Of a stretch of 29,824 bases of DNA, positions 1 through 6,845 are shown in pieces; the stretch's first letter is position 1; each line of letters opens with the position of its first letter. The notes below the pieces were generated by a model that saw only the letters and a program-made list of their open reading frames with translations, searched no databases and was not told the DNA's origin. The stretch is from Clostridia bacterium (GTDB lineage Bacteria; Bacillota_A; Clostridia; Christensenellales; Aristaeellaceae), in NCBI GenBank assembly GCA_017412025.1, contig JAFQOY010000241.1:1-29824 (forward strand), read 5' to 3'. Made by a program: the position numbers and the translations under genes.

Positions 1-22
1 CAGGATCAAACTCTCGTGTTTG
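1..22 (-). rRNA. 16S rRNA gene, 5' end only (partial)
   Basis: The first 14 bases are the reverse complement of AGAGTTTGATCCTG, the near-universal 5' segment of bacterial 16S rRNA. Transcription therefore runs leftward out of the window, and only about the first 20 nucleotides of the mature RNA are present. The mature 5' end is placed near 20-22 by analogy with other Bacillota and is approximate. A promoter and leader of the right kind lie immediately upstream, so this looks like the start of a complete rrn operon and not a stray match. Confidence 0.88.
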
Positions 23-186
23 ATTCTGTATTGAACCTTGAAGTCTCCTTCAAGCTCAAAACTCATGTACGAATTGACTGTCTCTCTTGATGCAGCTCGT
101 GAAAACTGCATCTCGCGTTCTTCTTGATTCTGTATCGTTTTCAAGGATCACTCGTCAGGTCGCGGTGTTGCTCGCTCGCTGACGAC
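23..186 (-). promoter_or_regulatory. rRNA operon leader with boxA-like antitermination site and two hairpins
   Basis: On the minus strand this is the transcribed leader between the rrn promoter and 16S. It carries a boxA-like element, TGATCCTTGAAAA (complement of 138-150), resembling the CTTTGAAAA boxA of other Bacillota, where Nus factors load for antitermination. There are two good stem-loops: 89-95 with 106-112 (7 bp) and 37-43 with 48-54 (7 bp, 4-nt loop). The 12-mer ATACAGAATCAA occurs twice in the same orientation (complements of 124-135 and 20-31). These are probably processing and folding elements; that role is inferred. Confidence 0.7.
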
Positions 187-192
187 TTGACT

Positions 193-255
193 AGTATACT
201 ACTGTCCCGCCCCTTTGTCAACACCTTTTTTCAAACTTTTTTACACTTTTTGTTT
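193..255 (-). promoter_or_regulatory. Strong rrn promoter with A-rich UP element
   Basis: On the minus strand the -35 is a perfect TTGACA (complement of 216-221) and the -10 is TATACT (complement of 193-198), with a 17-bp spacer (199-215). Just upstream on the minus strand, complements of about 222-255 form runs of A (AAAAAA blocks), as in UP elements bound by the RNA polymerase alpha subunit at rRNA promoters. The predicted start is near 186. Confidence 0.88.
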
Positions 256-345
256 TTTCTTCCGTTGAGCCGTTTTTCATCCCCCTCTCCCGGACACATC
301 TGCGCCTTTTCCGATTCTTTTTCTCTCCGGTCCGCCCTGCAGCGA

Positions 346-374
346 TTGAATGCGCACGCCGCTGCTGGTATAAT
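346..374 (+). promoter_or_regulatory. Promoter of the BMP-domain gene, extended -10
   Basis: TTGAAT at 346-351 and TATAAT at 369-374 are separated by 17 bp, and TGG directly before the -10 makes it an extended -10 promoter. The start should be near 381, leaving a leader of about 30 nt before the ATG at 412. It diverges from the rrn promoter, with about 125 bp of T-rich sequence between their -35 elements. Confidence 0.8.
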
Positions 375-411
375 TGGTATTGTATATGACACATTGAAAG
401 GATGGAACGCC

Positions 412-2334
412 ATGGCTCTTGATGATTACATGAAAGCGCGTAAAGAGGGGCTGCGCGAAATCCACGCCCGTCAGTCCCGTGGAGAGAGCGTCTCTCTTCC
501 AGTTCTTGACGACATCGTCCCCGGACTCAATCCGCTCTCTCAGGTTCCGCTGGGTCTGATGCAGATTCCCCTCAGCCAGATTGCCGGCACAGCCACAAAA
601 GGCCGCACGACCGCCTTCGCGCCGAACTTCATGCCACTGCTTGAGGGCAATTCCGAATTCGCCATCAAATGGAGCATGCTTTACGACGACGTGATCCTCA
701 ACGGCCTTCGCGATCCTGTGATCGCTTACGAATACTACAACCGCTTCTATATTGTAGAAGGAAACAAGCGCGTCAGCGTCATGAGCCTACTCGACGCTGT
801 CGCCATCGAGGCCAATGTAACGCGCATTCTGCCCGAGCCGGAGGATTCCGAGCGTTATCGGGCCTATCAGGAATTTCTTAAATTCTTCGCGGATACGCGT
901 ATCAATTTCATTTACTTTGAGCACGAAGGCAGTTTTGCCAGATTGTATGAAACGCTCGGCAAACAGCCCGGCGACAAATGGACCGAAGATGAACTGACCG
1001 ATTTCCAGTCCTGTTACCACCGGTTTTCTCAGGCCTTCCTCTCCTCCGCCGGCAAGAAGATTCAGATCGGCATTGGAGACGCCTTTCTCGTCTATATCGA
1101 CGTGTTCGGTTACGCCTCCACCGTCGGCAAGACGCCCGCGCAGCTGAAGAAGGATATTGAGAAGCTCTTCCCCGAGTTCGTCGTCGCGGCAGCCAACAAG
1201 CCCGCCGCTCTGCTCAATCAGCCCAGCGAAAAGCAGCCCACGCTGCTGCAGTCCATGCTGCGCCGGGTTCCCAATCCGCTGCGATGCGCTTTCGTCTACA
1301 ACCATTCTCCGCAGGCCGGCGCATGGACCTACAATCACGAGCTTGGCCGCAGAGCGCTTGAGGACACATTCGGCTCAAGGGTTGAAACCACTTATCGCGA
1401 GAATGTCGATCCTGCAAGCGCCGCGCGCGTCATCGACGAACTGGCCAACGAAGGCTACCACGTCATCTTCACCGCATCCCCCGTGCTGCTTGAGGCCTGC
1501 ATCAAACAGTCCATCGCTCATCCCGAAACCAAGATCCTCAACTGCTCGCTTCTGGCCAGTTATCACAACGTGCGCTCGTATTATCTGCGTATATATGAGG
1601 CGAAATTCATCCTCGGCGCAATCGCCGGCGCCATGGCCGACAACAACATGATCGGCTACATCGCAGATTACCCGATTTACGGCATTCCCGCCTCGATCAA
1701 CTCCTTTGCACTCGGCGCGCAGATGACCAACCCGCGAGCAAAAATCTATCTGAAATGGTCCTCTCTGCCCGACTCCAACCCCGAAGAGGAGCTTGCCGCA
1801 GACGGCGTGCGCATCATCTCCAATCGTGACATCAGCGCGCCGCAGATGGAATCCCGCGCCTTCGGCCTGTATCACGAGCTGGACGGCTACATTCACAACC
1901 TCGCCATGCCGGTGTGGAGCTGGGACAAGGTTTATCAGGGCATCGTGCGCAGCATTCTCTCCGGCGCATGGGAGGACGAGGCCAGCAGCAACGCCGATCG
2001 CGCGCTCAGCTATTACATGGGCATGTCCACCGACGCCATCGATCTGCTCTGCTCCAAGCGGCTGCCACCCCGCGTCGCGCGGCTTGTGGATCTGCTGCAC
2101 GAGCGCATCCGCTCCGGTTCGTTCCTGCCGTTCGTCGGCCCTATCCTCGACCAGAGCGGCGCAGAGCGCGTCGCTGCCGACGTGGTGCTGACGCCGCAGG
2201 ACATCATCCGCATGGATTACCTTGCGCAGAATGTCGTCGGGCGCATCCCTTCCGTAGACGAGCTGACCGACGTCGCCAAGGGCCTCGTCATGCTGCAGGG
2301 CCTCCACAAAAAGCCCGCAAAGGATATCAGGTGA
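412..2334 (+). CDS. Cytoplasmic BMP/PnrA-domain protein with ParB-like N-terminal region
   Basis: This is a 640-residue protein. Residues about 290-610 resemble the BMP/PnrA substrate-binding fold (PF02608): a start like VYNHSPQAGAWTYNHELG, then the family-typical stretch near 395-440 (YEAKFILGAIAGAMADN, followed by GYIADYPIYG). BMP proteins are normally lipoproteins that feed nucleosides to ABC importers, but this one has no signal peptide or lipobox and starts with charged sequence, so it should be cytosolic. Residues 100-128 contain YIVEGNKRVSV, similar to the ParB/sulfiredoxin-like core that contacts nucleotide or DNA. The open frame extends upstream to 124, but ATG 412 is preferred: it follows an AAAGGA site and the promoter at 346-374. 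The phosphoesterase gene follows with its SD overlapping this stop codon. A role in sensing a nucleoside-like ligand is inference. Confidence 0.8.
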   Translation: MALDDYMKARKEGLREIHARQSRGESVSLPVLDDIVPGLNPLSQVPLGLMQIPLSQIAGTATKGRTTAFAPNFMPLLEGNSEFAIKWSMLYDDVILNGLRDPVIAYEYYNRFYIVEGNKRVSVMSLLDAVAIEANVTRILPEPEDSERYRAYQEFLKFFADTRINFIYFEHEGSFARLYETLGKQPGDKWTEDELTDFQSCYHRFSQAFLSSAGKKIQIGIGDAFLVYIDVFGYASTVGKTPAQLKKDIEKLFPEFVVAAANKPAALLNQPSEKQPTLLQSMLRRVPNPLRCAFVYNHSPQAGAWTYNHELGRRALEDTFGSRVETTYRENVDPASAARVIDELANEGYHVIFTASPVLLEACIKQSIAHPETKILNCSLLASYHNVRSYYLRIYEAKFILGAIAGAMADNNMIGYIADYPIYGIPASINSFALGAQMTNPRAKIYLKWSSLPDSNPEEELAADGVRIISNRDISAPQMESRAFGLYHELDGYIHNLAMPVWSWDKVYQGIVRSILSGAWEDEASSNADRALSYYMGMSTDAIDLLCSKRLPPRVARLVDLLHERIRSGSFLPFVGPILDQSGAERVAADVVLTPQDIIRMDYLAQNVVGRIPSVDELTDVAKGLVMLQGLHKKPAKDIR

Positions 2335-2339
2335 GCGCC

Positions 2340-2945
2340 ATGAAGATACTGCTTCTTGCCGATCAGGCCGATCCAATGCTCTGGGAACACCTGGATAGAC
2401 GCAGACTCGAGGGCGTAGAGCTCATCCTCTCCTGCGGCGATCTCCCCGCCGAATACCTTTCCTTCCTCACCTGCTTCACGCAGGCGCCCATTCTCTATAT
2501 TCACGGCAACCACGACGGCAAATATCAGCGCAAGCCGCCCGAAGGCTGCATCTGCATTGAGGATACCGTCTACAACCATAACGGCGTGCGCATCCTTGGC
2601 CTCGGCGGATGCATGCGCTACAGCCGCGGCGACCACCAGTACACCGAGCTGCAGATGTACAAGCGCGTAAAGCGCCTTCGCTTCAGGCTCTGGCGCAGCA
2701 GGGGGATCGACATCCTGCTGACCCACGCGCCCGCTTATCAGCTGGGCGACGACACCGATCAGGCGCACAAGGGCTTTGAAACCTTCCTTTACATCATCGA
2801 CAAATACCAGCCAAAGCTGATGGCGCATGGGCATGTGCACCAAAGCTACCGCTACGACTTTAAGCGTGTACGCGAGCGCGGAAGCACGCAGATCGTCAAC
2901 GCCTGCGGCGCTTACGTCTTTGATCTGGATACTTCAAACCGCTGA
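2340..2945 (+). CDS. Metallophosphoesterase, small calcineurin-like
   Basis: A 201-residue calcineurin-like phosphoesterase. The motifs CGDL (32-35), GNHD (56-59), THAP (129-132) and GHVH (164-167) are the metal-binding residues of the family. The first motif, usually D-x-H, reads ADQAD (7-11), so one ordinary metal ligand is altered. I recall clostridial relatives with an acidic variant here, so this may be a subfamily trait. ATG 2340 lies 5 nt after the stop of the upstream BMP-domain gene, and its AGGTGA SD overlaps that stop, so the two are translationally coupled. A bidirectional terminator follows. The substrate is unknown; phosphodiester or nucleotide hydrolysis is the family norm. Confidence 0.85.
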   Translation: MKILLLADQADPMLWEHLDRRRLEGVELILSCGDLPAEYLSFLTCFTQAPILYIHGNHDGKYQRKPPEGCICIEDTVYNHNGVRILGLGGCMRYSRGDHQYTELQMYKRVKRLRFRLWRSRGIDILLTHAPAYQLGDDTDQAHKGFETFLYIIDKYQPKLMAHGHVHQSYRYDFKRVRERGSTQIVNACGAYVFDLDTSNR

Positions 2946-2951
2946 CTCTTC

Positions 2952-2974
2952 AAAAGGGCTCTTCAGCCCTTTTT
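2952..2974. terminator. Bidirectional rho-independent terminator
   Basis: AAAAGGGCT, loop CTTC, AGCCCTTTTT forms a 9-bp hairpin with a T-run on the plus strand and, read in reverse, on the minus strand. It sits between the convergent phosphoesterase gene and the minus-strand gene ending at 2977, and can serve both. Confidence 0.85.
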
Positions 2975-2976
2975 CT

Positions 2977-3573
2977 TTATGTCCGCATGATTTCGATCCG
3001 CTCAATCATTCTCCTCCCCTGCCCCGCAGGCACCGTGGAGGCCAGCGCCGCATCCACCACAGCCGCATTGGGCAGTATCCGCCGGACAAGACCCGCCCGC
3101 TCATCATAGCGCGGCGGCGCCCCCAGCGGCGCAAAGGGCAGCGGCACCGCCGCCTCGTATTCCGAAAGCTCGGCGCCGTCCTGCGCGCGCATCAGCAGAT
3201 ACTGCGCCTGCGCGTCGCCAGCAAGGCACATAGAAAGGTAGCGCAGCAGCACGCCGGGCACCGCCGCCTCCTCCCGTCCATCCGCATGCGCCTGTGCCTG
3301 CCGCGGCCGCAGCTCCAGCTGCACAACGCCATCCGGCCAGACGAGCGCATAGCAGCTTTCCTGCGGCTCAAGCCGCACGATCTTTCCCTCTTTCATCTCA
3401 AGCGCTACCGCTATCGTCCCGATCTGCGGCTCAAACGCCGCAAACTGGATATACGCCTGCGCATTCCGCCCCACAGGAAATGCCTGACCTTCCTTCTCCA
3501 GCGGACCGCAGAACTGACCGTTCACCGTCAGCAGCCCATCACAGGCGCACTCGATCATCAGCATCCGAACCAT
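2977..3573 (-). CDS. Hypothetical protein, 198 residues
   Basis: I do not recognise this protein. The frame is open further upstream (to 3792) across the dgoK terminator, but ATG at 3573 is preferred because it is preceded by GGGAGGGG at normal spacing. The product is mixed alpha/beta in appearance, with no transmembrane segment or signal peptide, several cysteines near the N-terminus, an alanine-rich centre and an Arg-rich end (GRRMIERIEIMRT). Pattern words such as GLLTVNGQFCGP and QAFPVGRNAQAYIQF suggest a beta-rich N-terminal domain. It is the last gene of the minus-strand run, separated from dgoK by a terminator, and ends at the shared bidirectional terminator. Confidence 0.6.
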   Translation of the reverse strand: MVRMLMIECACDGLLTVNGQFCGPLEKEGQAFPVGRNAQAYIQFAAFEPQIGTIAVALEMKEGKIVRLEPQESCYALVWPDGVVQLELRPRQAQAHADGREEAAVPGVLLRYLSMCLAGDAQAQYLLMRAQDGAELSEYEAAVPLPFAPLGAPPRYDERAGLVRRILPNAAVVDAALASTVPAGQGRRMIERIEIMRT

Positions 3574-3620
3574 GCCATCCCCTCCCGCTGATCCTATGCC
3601 GCGCACGCCGCCGGCATGAT

Positions 3621-3660
3621 AAAAGGAGCCTTTCCGCGCAAAGCGAAAAGACTCCTTTTT
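3621..3660 (-). terminator. Rho-independent terminator after dgoK
   Basis: On the minus strand AAAAAGGAG, an imperfect inner stem (TCTTTTCGC with GCGGAAAGG) and CTCCTTTT form a long hairpin ending in a T-run, 37 nt after the dgoK stop. It also separates dgoK from the 198-residue gene downstream. Read on the plus strand it likewise ends in CTCCTTTTT. Confidence 0.8.
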
Positions 3661-3697
3661 CATACAGTTTACGCTCAGCCCGCATGCCGCAGCATGT

Positions 3698-4684
3698 TTA
3701 GCAGAAAGCAATTTCAAGCACGCCCGCAAGGCCCATCTTCGCAGAGAGCTCCGTCGGCACCTGATGCGCAGAACCAGCCTCCAGCGCCTCAATCACATCG
3801 CACATGCACTGCTGCACGGGCGCTTTTCCGGCGACATACGCCTCGACGTTCTCCTGATCGCCGACAAACGCCTGCATCGCCTGCACATCAAGCGCCAGCG
3901 TTGCGCCCAGCAGATAAGACTGAATCGCAGAGCGATCCCTTCCGCCGAGCGTATTGAGAATGCGGCCCGCAAACGCGGCGCGGCCAAGTCCGCTCATCGC
4001 GCTTTCCCACGCGCCGTGCTTCGCCATGTCCCCGTCATAGGCGTCCGCCGCGACAAAGCTGTGCCCCACGGCGTCGGCCAGGATCGTGTGATGGGTCACG
4101 GCGTCCAGCAGCTCGCCGGAGATGGACGTCATACAGCCCAGGATCCTGCCCTGCTCATCCATCGAGACGAACTTGTTGTGCGAACCGGGCAGCACGAACA
4201 TCGCCGCGCCCTTCGGAGCGAGCAGCTTGTACAGGCCGATCGCCTCGACCTCTTCGCCGCGCATCATGTCCATCTCGGAGAAATTCTCCATATCGACCTT
4301 GCCTGCAAAGTTGCGCACGCCGGGAATGAACGCAATCGGGAACGGCGCGATATCCTCAAACACCTTCTCCTGCATTGCCGCGCGCAGCTCCGCGACGCCG
4401 GCAGGCGCGACGACGTGCGGAATCTCCAGCAGCCCCATATTGCTGGTGATCATGCCGGAAGCCACGCACTTTTTAACGTCCGCCATGCTGTAGCCGTTGC
4501 GGGAAAGCACCGTTTCCATGCAGTCGTGCAGCATGCTGCGCAGCCTGCCGTTGTGGCCGTCGATCGCCGTATGGCGCACGCCGCCCTCGCCCTTGACCGT
4601 ATCCAGCGGATTCTTATTTTCATCCAGCAGCGTTACGCGCAGATTCGTCGTGCCGCAGTCAATCACCAGATAGCACTTGCTCAT
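3698..4684 (-). CDS. dgoK: 2-dehydro-3-deoxygalactonokinase
   Basis: This 328-residue kinase phosphorylates 2-keto-3-deoxygalactonate (KDGal) to the 6-phosphate in the De Ley-Doudoroff route. The N-terminus KCYLVIDCGTTNLRVTLLDE matches the DgoK family (PF05035), an ASKHA-fold kinase with its phosphate-binding DCGTTN loop at the start; LPGSHNKFV and SGELLD are further typical motifs. Start ATG 4684 is chosen over one 15 nt upstream because it follows GGGAGG by 7 nt and overlaps the aldolase stop as ATGA, a classic coupling. The next step, aldol cleavage, is encoded directly upstream. No galactonate dehydratase or transporter is in the window, so the actual sugar acid is inferred. Confidence 0.9.
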   Translation of the reverse strand: MSKCYLVIDCGTTNLRVTLLDENKNPLDTVKGEGGVRHTAIDGHNGRLRSMLHDCMETVLSRNGYSMADVKKCVASGMITSNMGLLEIPHVVAPAGVAELRAAMQEKVFEDIAPFPIAFIPGVRNFAGKVDMENFSEMDMMRGEEVEAIGLYKLLAPKGAAMFVLPGSHNKFVSMDEQGRILGCMTSISGELLDAVTHHTILADAVGHSFVAADAYDGDMAKHGAWESAMSGLGRAAFAGRILNTLGGRDRSAIQSYLLGATLALDVQAMQAFVGDQENVEAYVAGKAPVQQCMCDVIEALEAGSAHQVPTELSAKMGLAGVLEIAFC

Positions 4685-5349
4685 TTTGCAGCCTCCCACG
4701 CTTTGATCGCATCGGTAAACTCCTTTGCGCGCGCCTCAATCGCAGCGTCGTCGCCGGACTTGACCGCCTTGGAAATCACCAGCTGTCCGCCGACGCCGAA
4801 GCCGCACACGCCCGCATTGAGGAAATCGCTCACGTTTTCCGGCTTCACGCCGCCCACGGCGCTCATCGGAATATGCCTGAGCGGACCGCGAACCGCCTTG
4901 ATATAGCCAAGGCCCAGCTCGCCCGCCGGGAAGAGCTTGACAATATCCGCGCCCATGTCGTACGCAGCGACGATCTCCGTGGGCGTCAGCGCGCCGGGCA
5001 TGGACACCATATCCAGCTCCTTCGCGCGACGGATGACCGCAGCGTCCACGTTCGGCGAGATCACCAGACATGCGCCCGCGCCGTGCGCAGCCTCCACTTC
5101 CTCCACCGTCAGCGCAGTGCCGCAGCCCACGAGCACCTTGTCGCCATAGTGTTCAACCGTGTAGCGGATCTTCGCCGCATTGGCAGCAAGATAATCCGCT
5201 TCGTCGTGATCAAACGTAAACTCCAGCACACGCACGCCGCCGCGCACCAGCGCGCCGACCACGCCGTCCACCCTGTCCATCGGCACGCCGCGCAGAATGG
5301 CAATCAGCTTGGCCTCCTGAATACGGGCCAGTACTTCCTGATGAGTCAT
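4681..5349 (-). CDS. KDPG/KDPGal aldolase (2-keto-3-deoxy-6-phosphosugar acid aldolase)
   Basis: A 222-residue class I aldolase of the Eda/DgoA family. It cleaves 2-keto-3-deoxy-6-phospho-gluconate or -galactonate to pyruvate and glyceraldehyde-3-phosphate. The Schiff-base lysine is K138 in VKLFPAGELG, the conserved glutamate is E43 in VLEFTF, and the phosphate loop SAVGGVKPENV follows. Length is normal. Paired by ATGA overlap with dgoK, it more probably serves the galactonate branch (dgoA-like) than Entner-Doudoroff glucose use, but sequence alone cannot separate eda from dgoA. The start follows AAAGGATG. The dipeptidase gene lies 41 nt upstream. Confidence 0.92.
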   Translation of the reverse strand: MTHQEVLARIQEAKLIAILRGVPMDRVDGVVGALVRGGVRVLEFTFDHDEADYLAANAAKIRYTVEHYGDKVLVGCGTALTVEEVEAAHGAGACLVISPNVDAAVIRRAKELDMVSMPGALTPTEIVAAYDMGADIVKLFPAGELGLGYIKAVRGPLRHIPMSAVGGVKPENVSDFLNAGVCGFGVGGQLVISKAVKSGDDAAIEARAKEFTDAIKAWEAAK

Positions 5350-5390
5350 GGCAAGTCATCCTTTCTATCCATCTGTCGTCTGTATCCGTT

Positions 5391-6770
5391 TTACGCGCAG
5401 AGCGCAACGATCGCATACGCATAGATACGCGCAGCCTTAAGATAGTTTTCCACGTCAATGCACTCGTTCGCCTGGTGCGCCAGCTCCGGCTCGCCGGGGA
5501 ACATCATGCCAAACGCCACGCCCTCTTTCAGATGGCGGGCATAGGTGCCGCCGCCGATAGCAAAGGGCTTTGCCTGCGTGCCCGTGATGCCGTTATATAC
5601 GGCCATCAGTCTGCTCACCAGCTCGCTGCTCTCCGGCACATGGTGCGGATGGCTGGCATGGCCCGGCTCCAGCACGAGGCCCGCCGGCGCCAGACGCTTT
5701 TCCACCGTTGCGCTGATGGTGCGGTCGTCAAAGAATACCGGATAGCGGCAGTCAAACGTCACGGACAGCTTGCCATCCTGCACAGAAAGGAGACCCAGAT
5801 TCAGCGTCAGCGCGCCGGAAACGGCGTCGCGTCCCGCGATGCCCATGGCCTCGCCCGCGCTGCCCTCGCCCGCAGCCTCATCAAGCAGCGCAACCGGCGC
5901 GCCGCCCAGACCCAGCTTTTTCAGCACGGCGATGAGCATCTTCGCCGCGTTCTTGCCCTGCTCCGGCGTAGACGCATGCGCCGGCACGCCGGTGACGGTG
6001 ACGCAGGTGTTGCCGTCCACAAGCTCCGTCTCGATGGCGCAGTCCTCGTCCTCCACGTCAAAGGCGTCCGCCGCCTGCTCGCGCCAATCACCGGCAAGCA
6101 CAGCCTTCGCCGTGCCCGGCACAACATTGGGACGGGTGCCGCAGGCAATGGAGAGCACGCGCGCGTCGTTCATCGCGCCGTGCAGCGTCATCTGCATGAT
6201 GCCCTTTTCCGTGTTGATCAGCGGGAATTCCGCATCCGGCGAGAAACCCCTATCCGGCAGACCGATTTTTTCCTCGTAGTATTCCAGATCCTGCATGCCG
6301 CACTCCTCGTCACAGCCCAGAATCAGGCGGCAGCGGCGCTTGAGCGGAATACCGGCGTCCATGATCGCCTTCATGGCAAACAGCGCGGCAACGCCCGGGC
6401 CCTTGTCGTCGCCCGTGCCGCGGCCGTACATCTTGCCGTCCACAATCTCCGCGCCATAGGGATCGTGATCCCAGCCGTCGCCTTCCGGCACGACGTCAAG
6501 ATGCGCCAGCACCGCAATCACATCTTCTCCTTCGCCGATCTCGGCGTCACAGCAGTATCCGTCGACGTCGCGCGGCTTCATGCCCAGACGCGCGATATCC
6601 TCCATCGCCGTATCCAGCGCGCGGCGCACCTCTGCGCCGAAGGGCGCGTTGTCCGCGCTCCTGTCCGCACGTACGCTCGGGATGCGGATCCAGCGCTGAA
6701 GGGTTTCAATCATGTCGGGATGCAGCGCCTCCAGCGCCGCGTCCAGCTTCGCAATGGCCTTGAACTCCAT
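5391..6770 (-). CDS. pepV: M20 family dipeptidase, PepV/Sapep type
   Basis: A 459-residue di-zinc metallopeptidase that removes residues from dipeptides in the cytoplasm. Visible zinc and catalytic positions are H90 and D92 in AHLDVVPEGDGW, D121-D122 in GRGTGDDKGP, E155-E156 in CDEECGMQDLEYY, D179 in FSPDAEFPLINTEKG and H432 in AHQANE. The GGGTYARHL segment is typical of the PepV subgroup. Length is standard. The start has an AAAGGGG SD. A weak terminator-like hairpin lies upstream, between it and malY, so it may be transcribed partly on its own. It is the first gene of a run with the aldolase and DgoK, with no obvious metabolic link. Confidence 0.9.
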   Translation of the reverse strand: MEFKAIAKLDAALEALHPDMIETLQRWIRIPSVRADRSADNAPFGAEVRRALDTAMEDIARLGMKPRDVDGYCCDAEIGEGEDVIAVLAHLDVVPEGDGWDHDPYGAEIVDGKMYGRGTGDDKGPGVAALFAMKAIMDAGIPLKRRCRLILGCDEECGMQDLEYYEEKIGLPDRGFSPDAEFPLINTEKGIMQMTLHGAMNDARVLSIACGTRPNVVPGTAKAVLAGDWREQAADAFDVEDEDCAIETELVDGNTCVTVTGVPAHASTPEQGKNAAKMLIAVLKKLGLGGAPVALLDEAAGEGSAGEAMGIAGRDAVSGALTLNLGLLSVQDGKLSVTFDCRYPVFFDDRTISATVEKRLAPAGLVLEPGHASHPHHVPESSELVSRLMAVYNGITGTQAKPFAIGGGTYARHLKEGVAFGMMFPGEPELAHQANECIDVENYLKAARIYAYAIVALCA

Positions 6771-6805
6771 ATCAAAAGACCCCTTTCTGTATCGAATGCT
6801 TTATC

Positions 6806-6825
6806 AAAACAACCGCCCGGCGGTT
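6806..6825 (-). terminator. Probable weak terminator or attenuator between malY and pepV
   Basis: On the minus strand AACCGC, loop CGG, GCGGTT is followed by GTTTT. The 6-bp stem is GC-rich but short and the T-run is interrupted, so partial termination is most likely. I found no convincing promoter between it and pepV. Confidence 0.45.
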
Positions 6826-6845
6826 TGATTTTCCGAATGATCGCA

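Noticed and set aside
124..411. The upstream extension of the BMP-domain protein frame to 124.
   Set aside because: It crosses the rrn promoter, the UP element and the gene's own promoter, and lacks a ribosome binding site.
3574..3792. N-terminal extension of the 198-residue protein up to 3792.
   Set aside because: It would run through the dgoK terminator and into dgoK; ATG 3573 has a strong SD.
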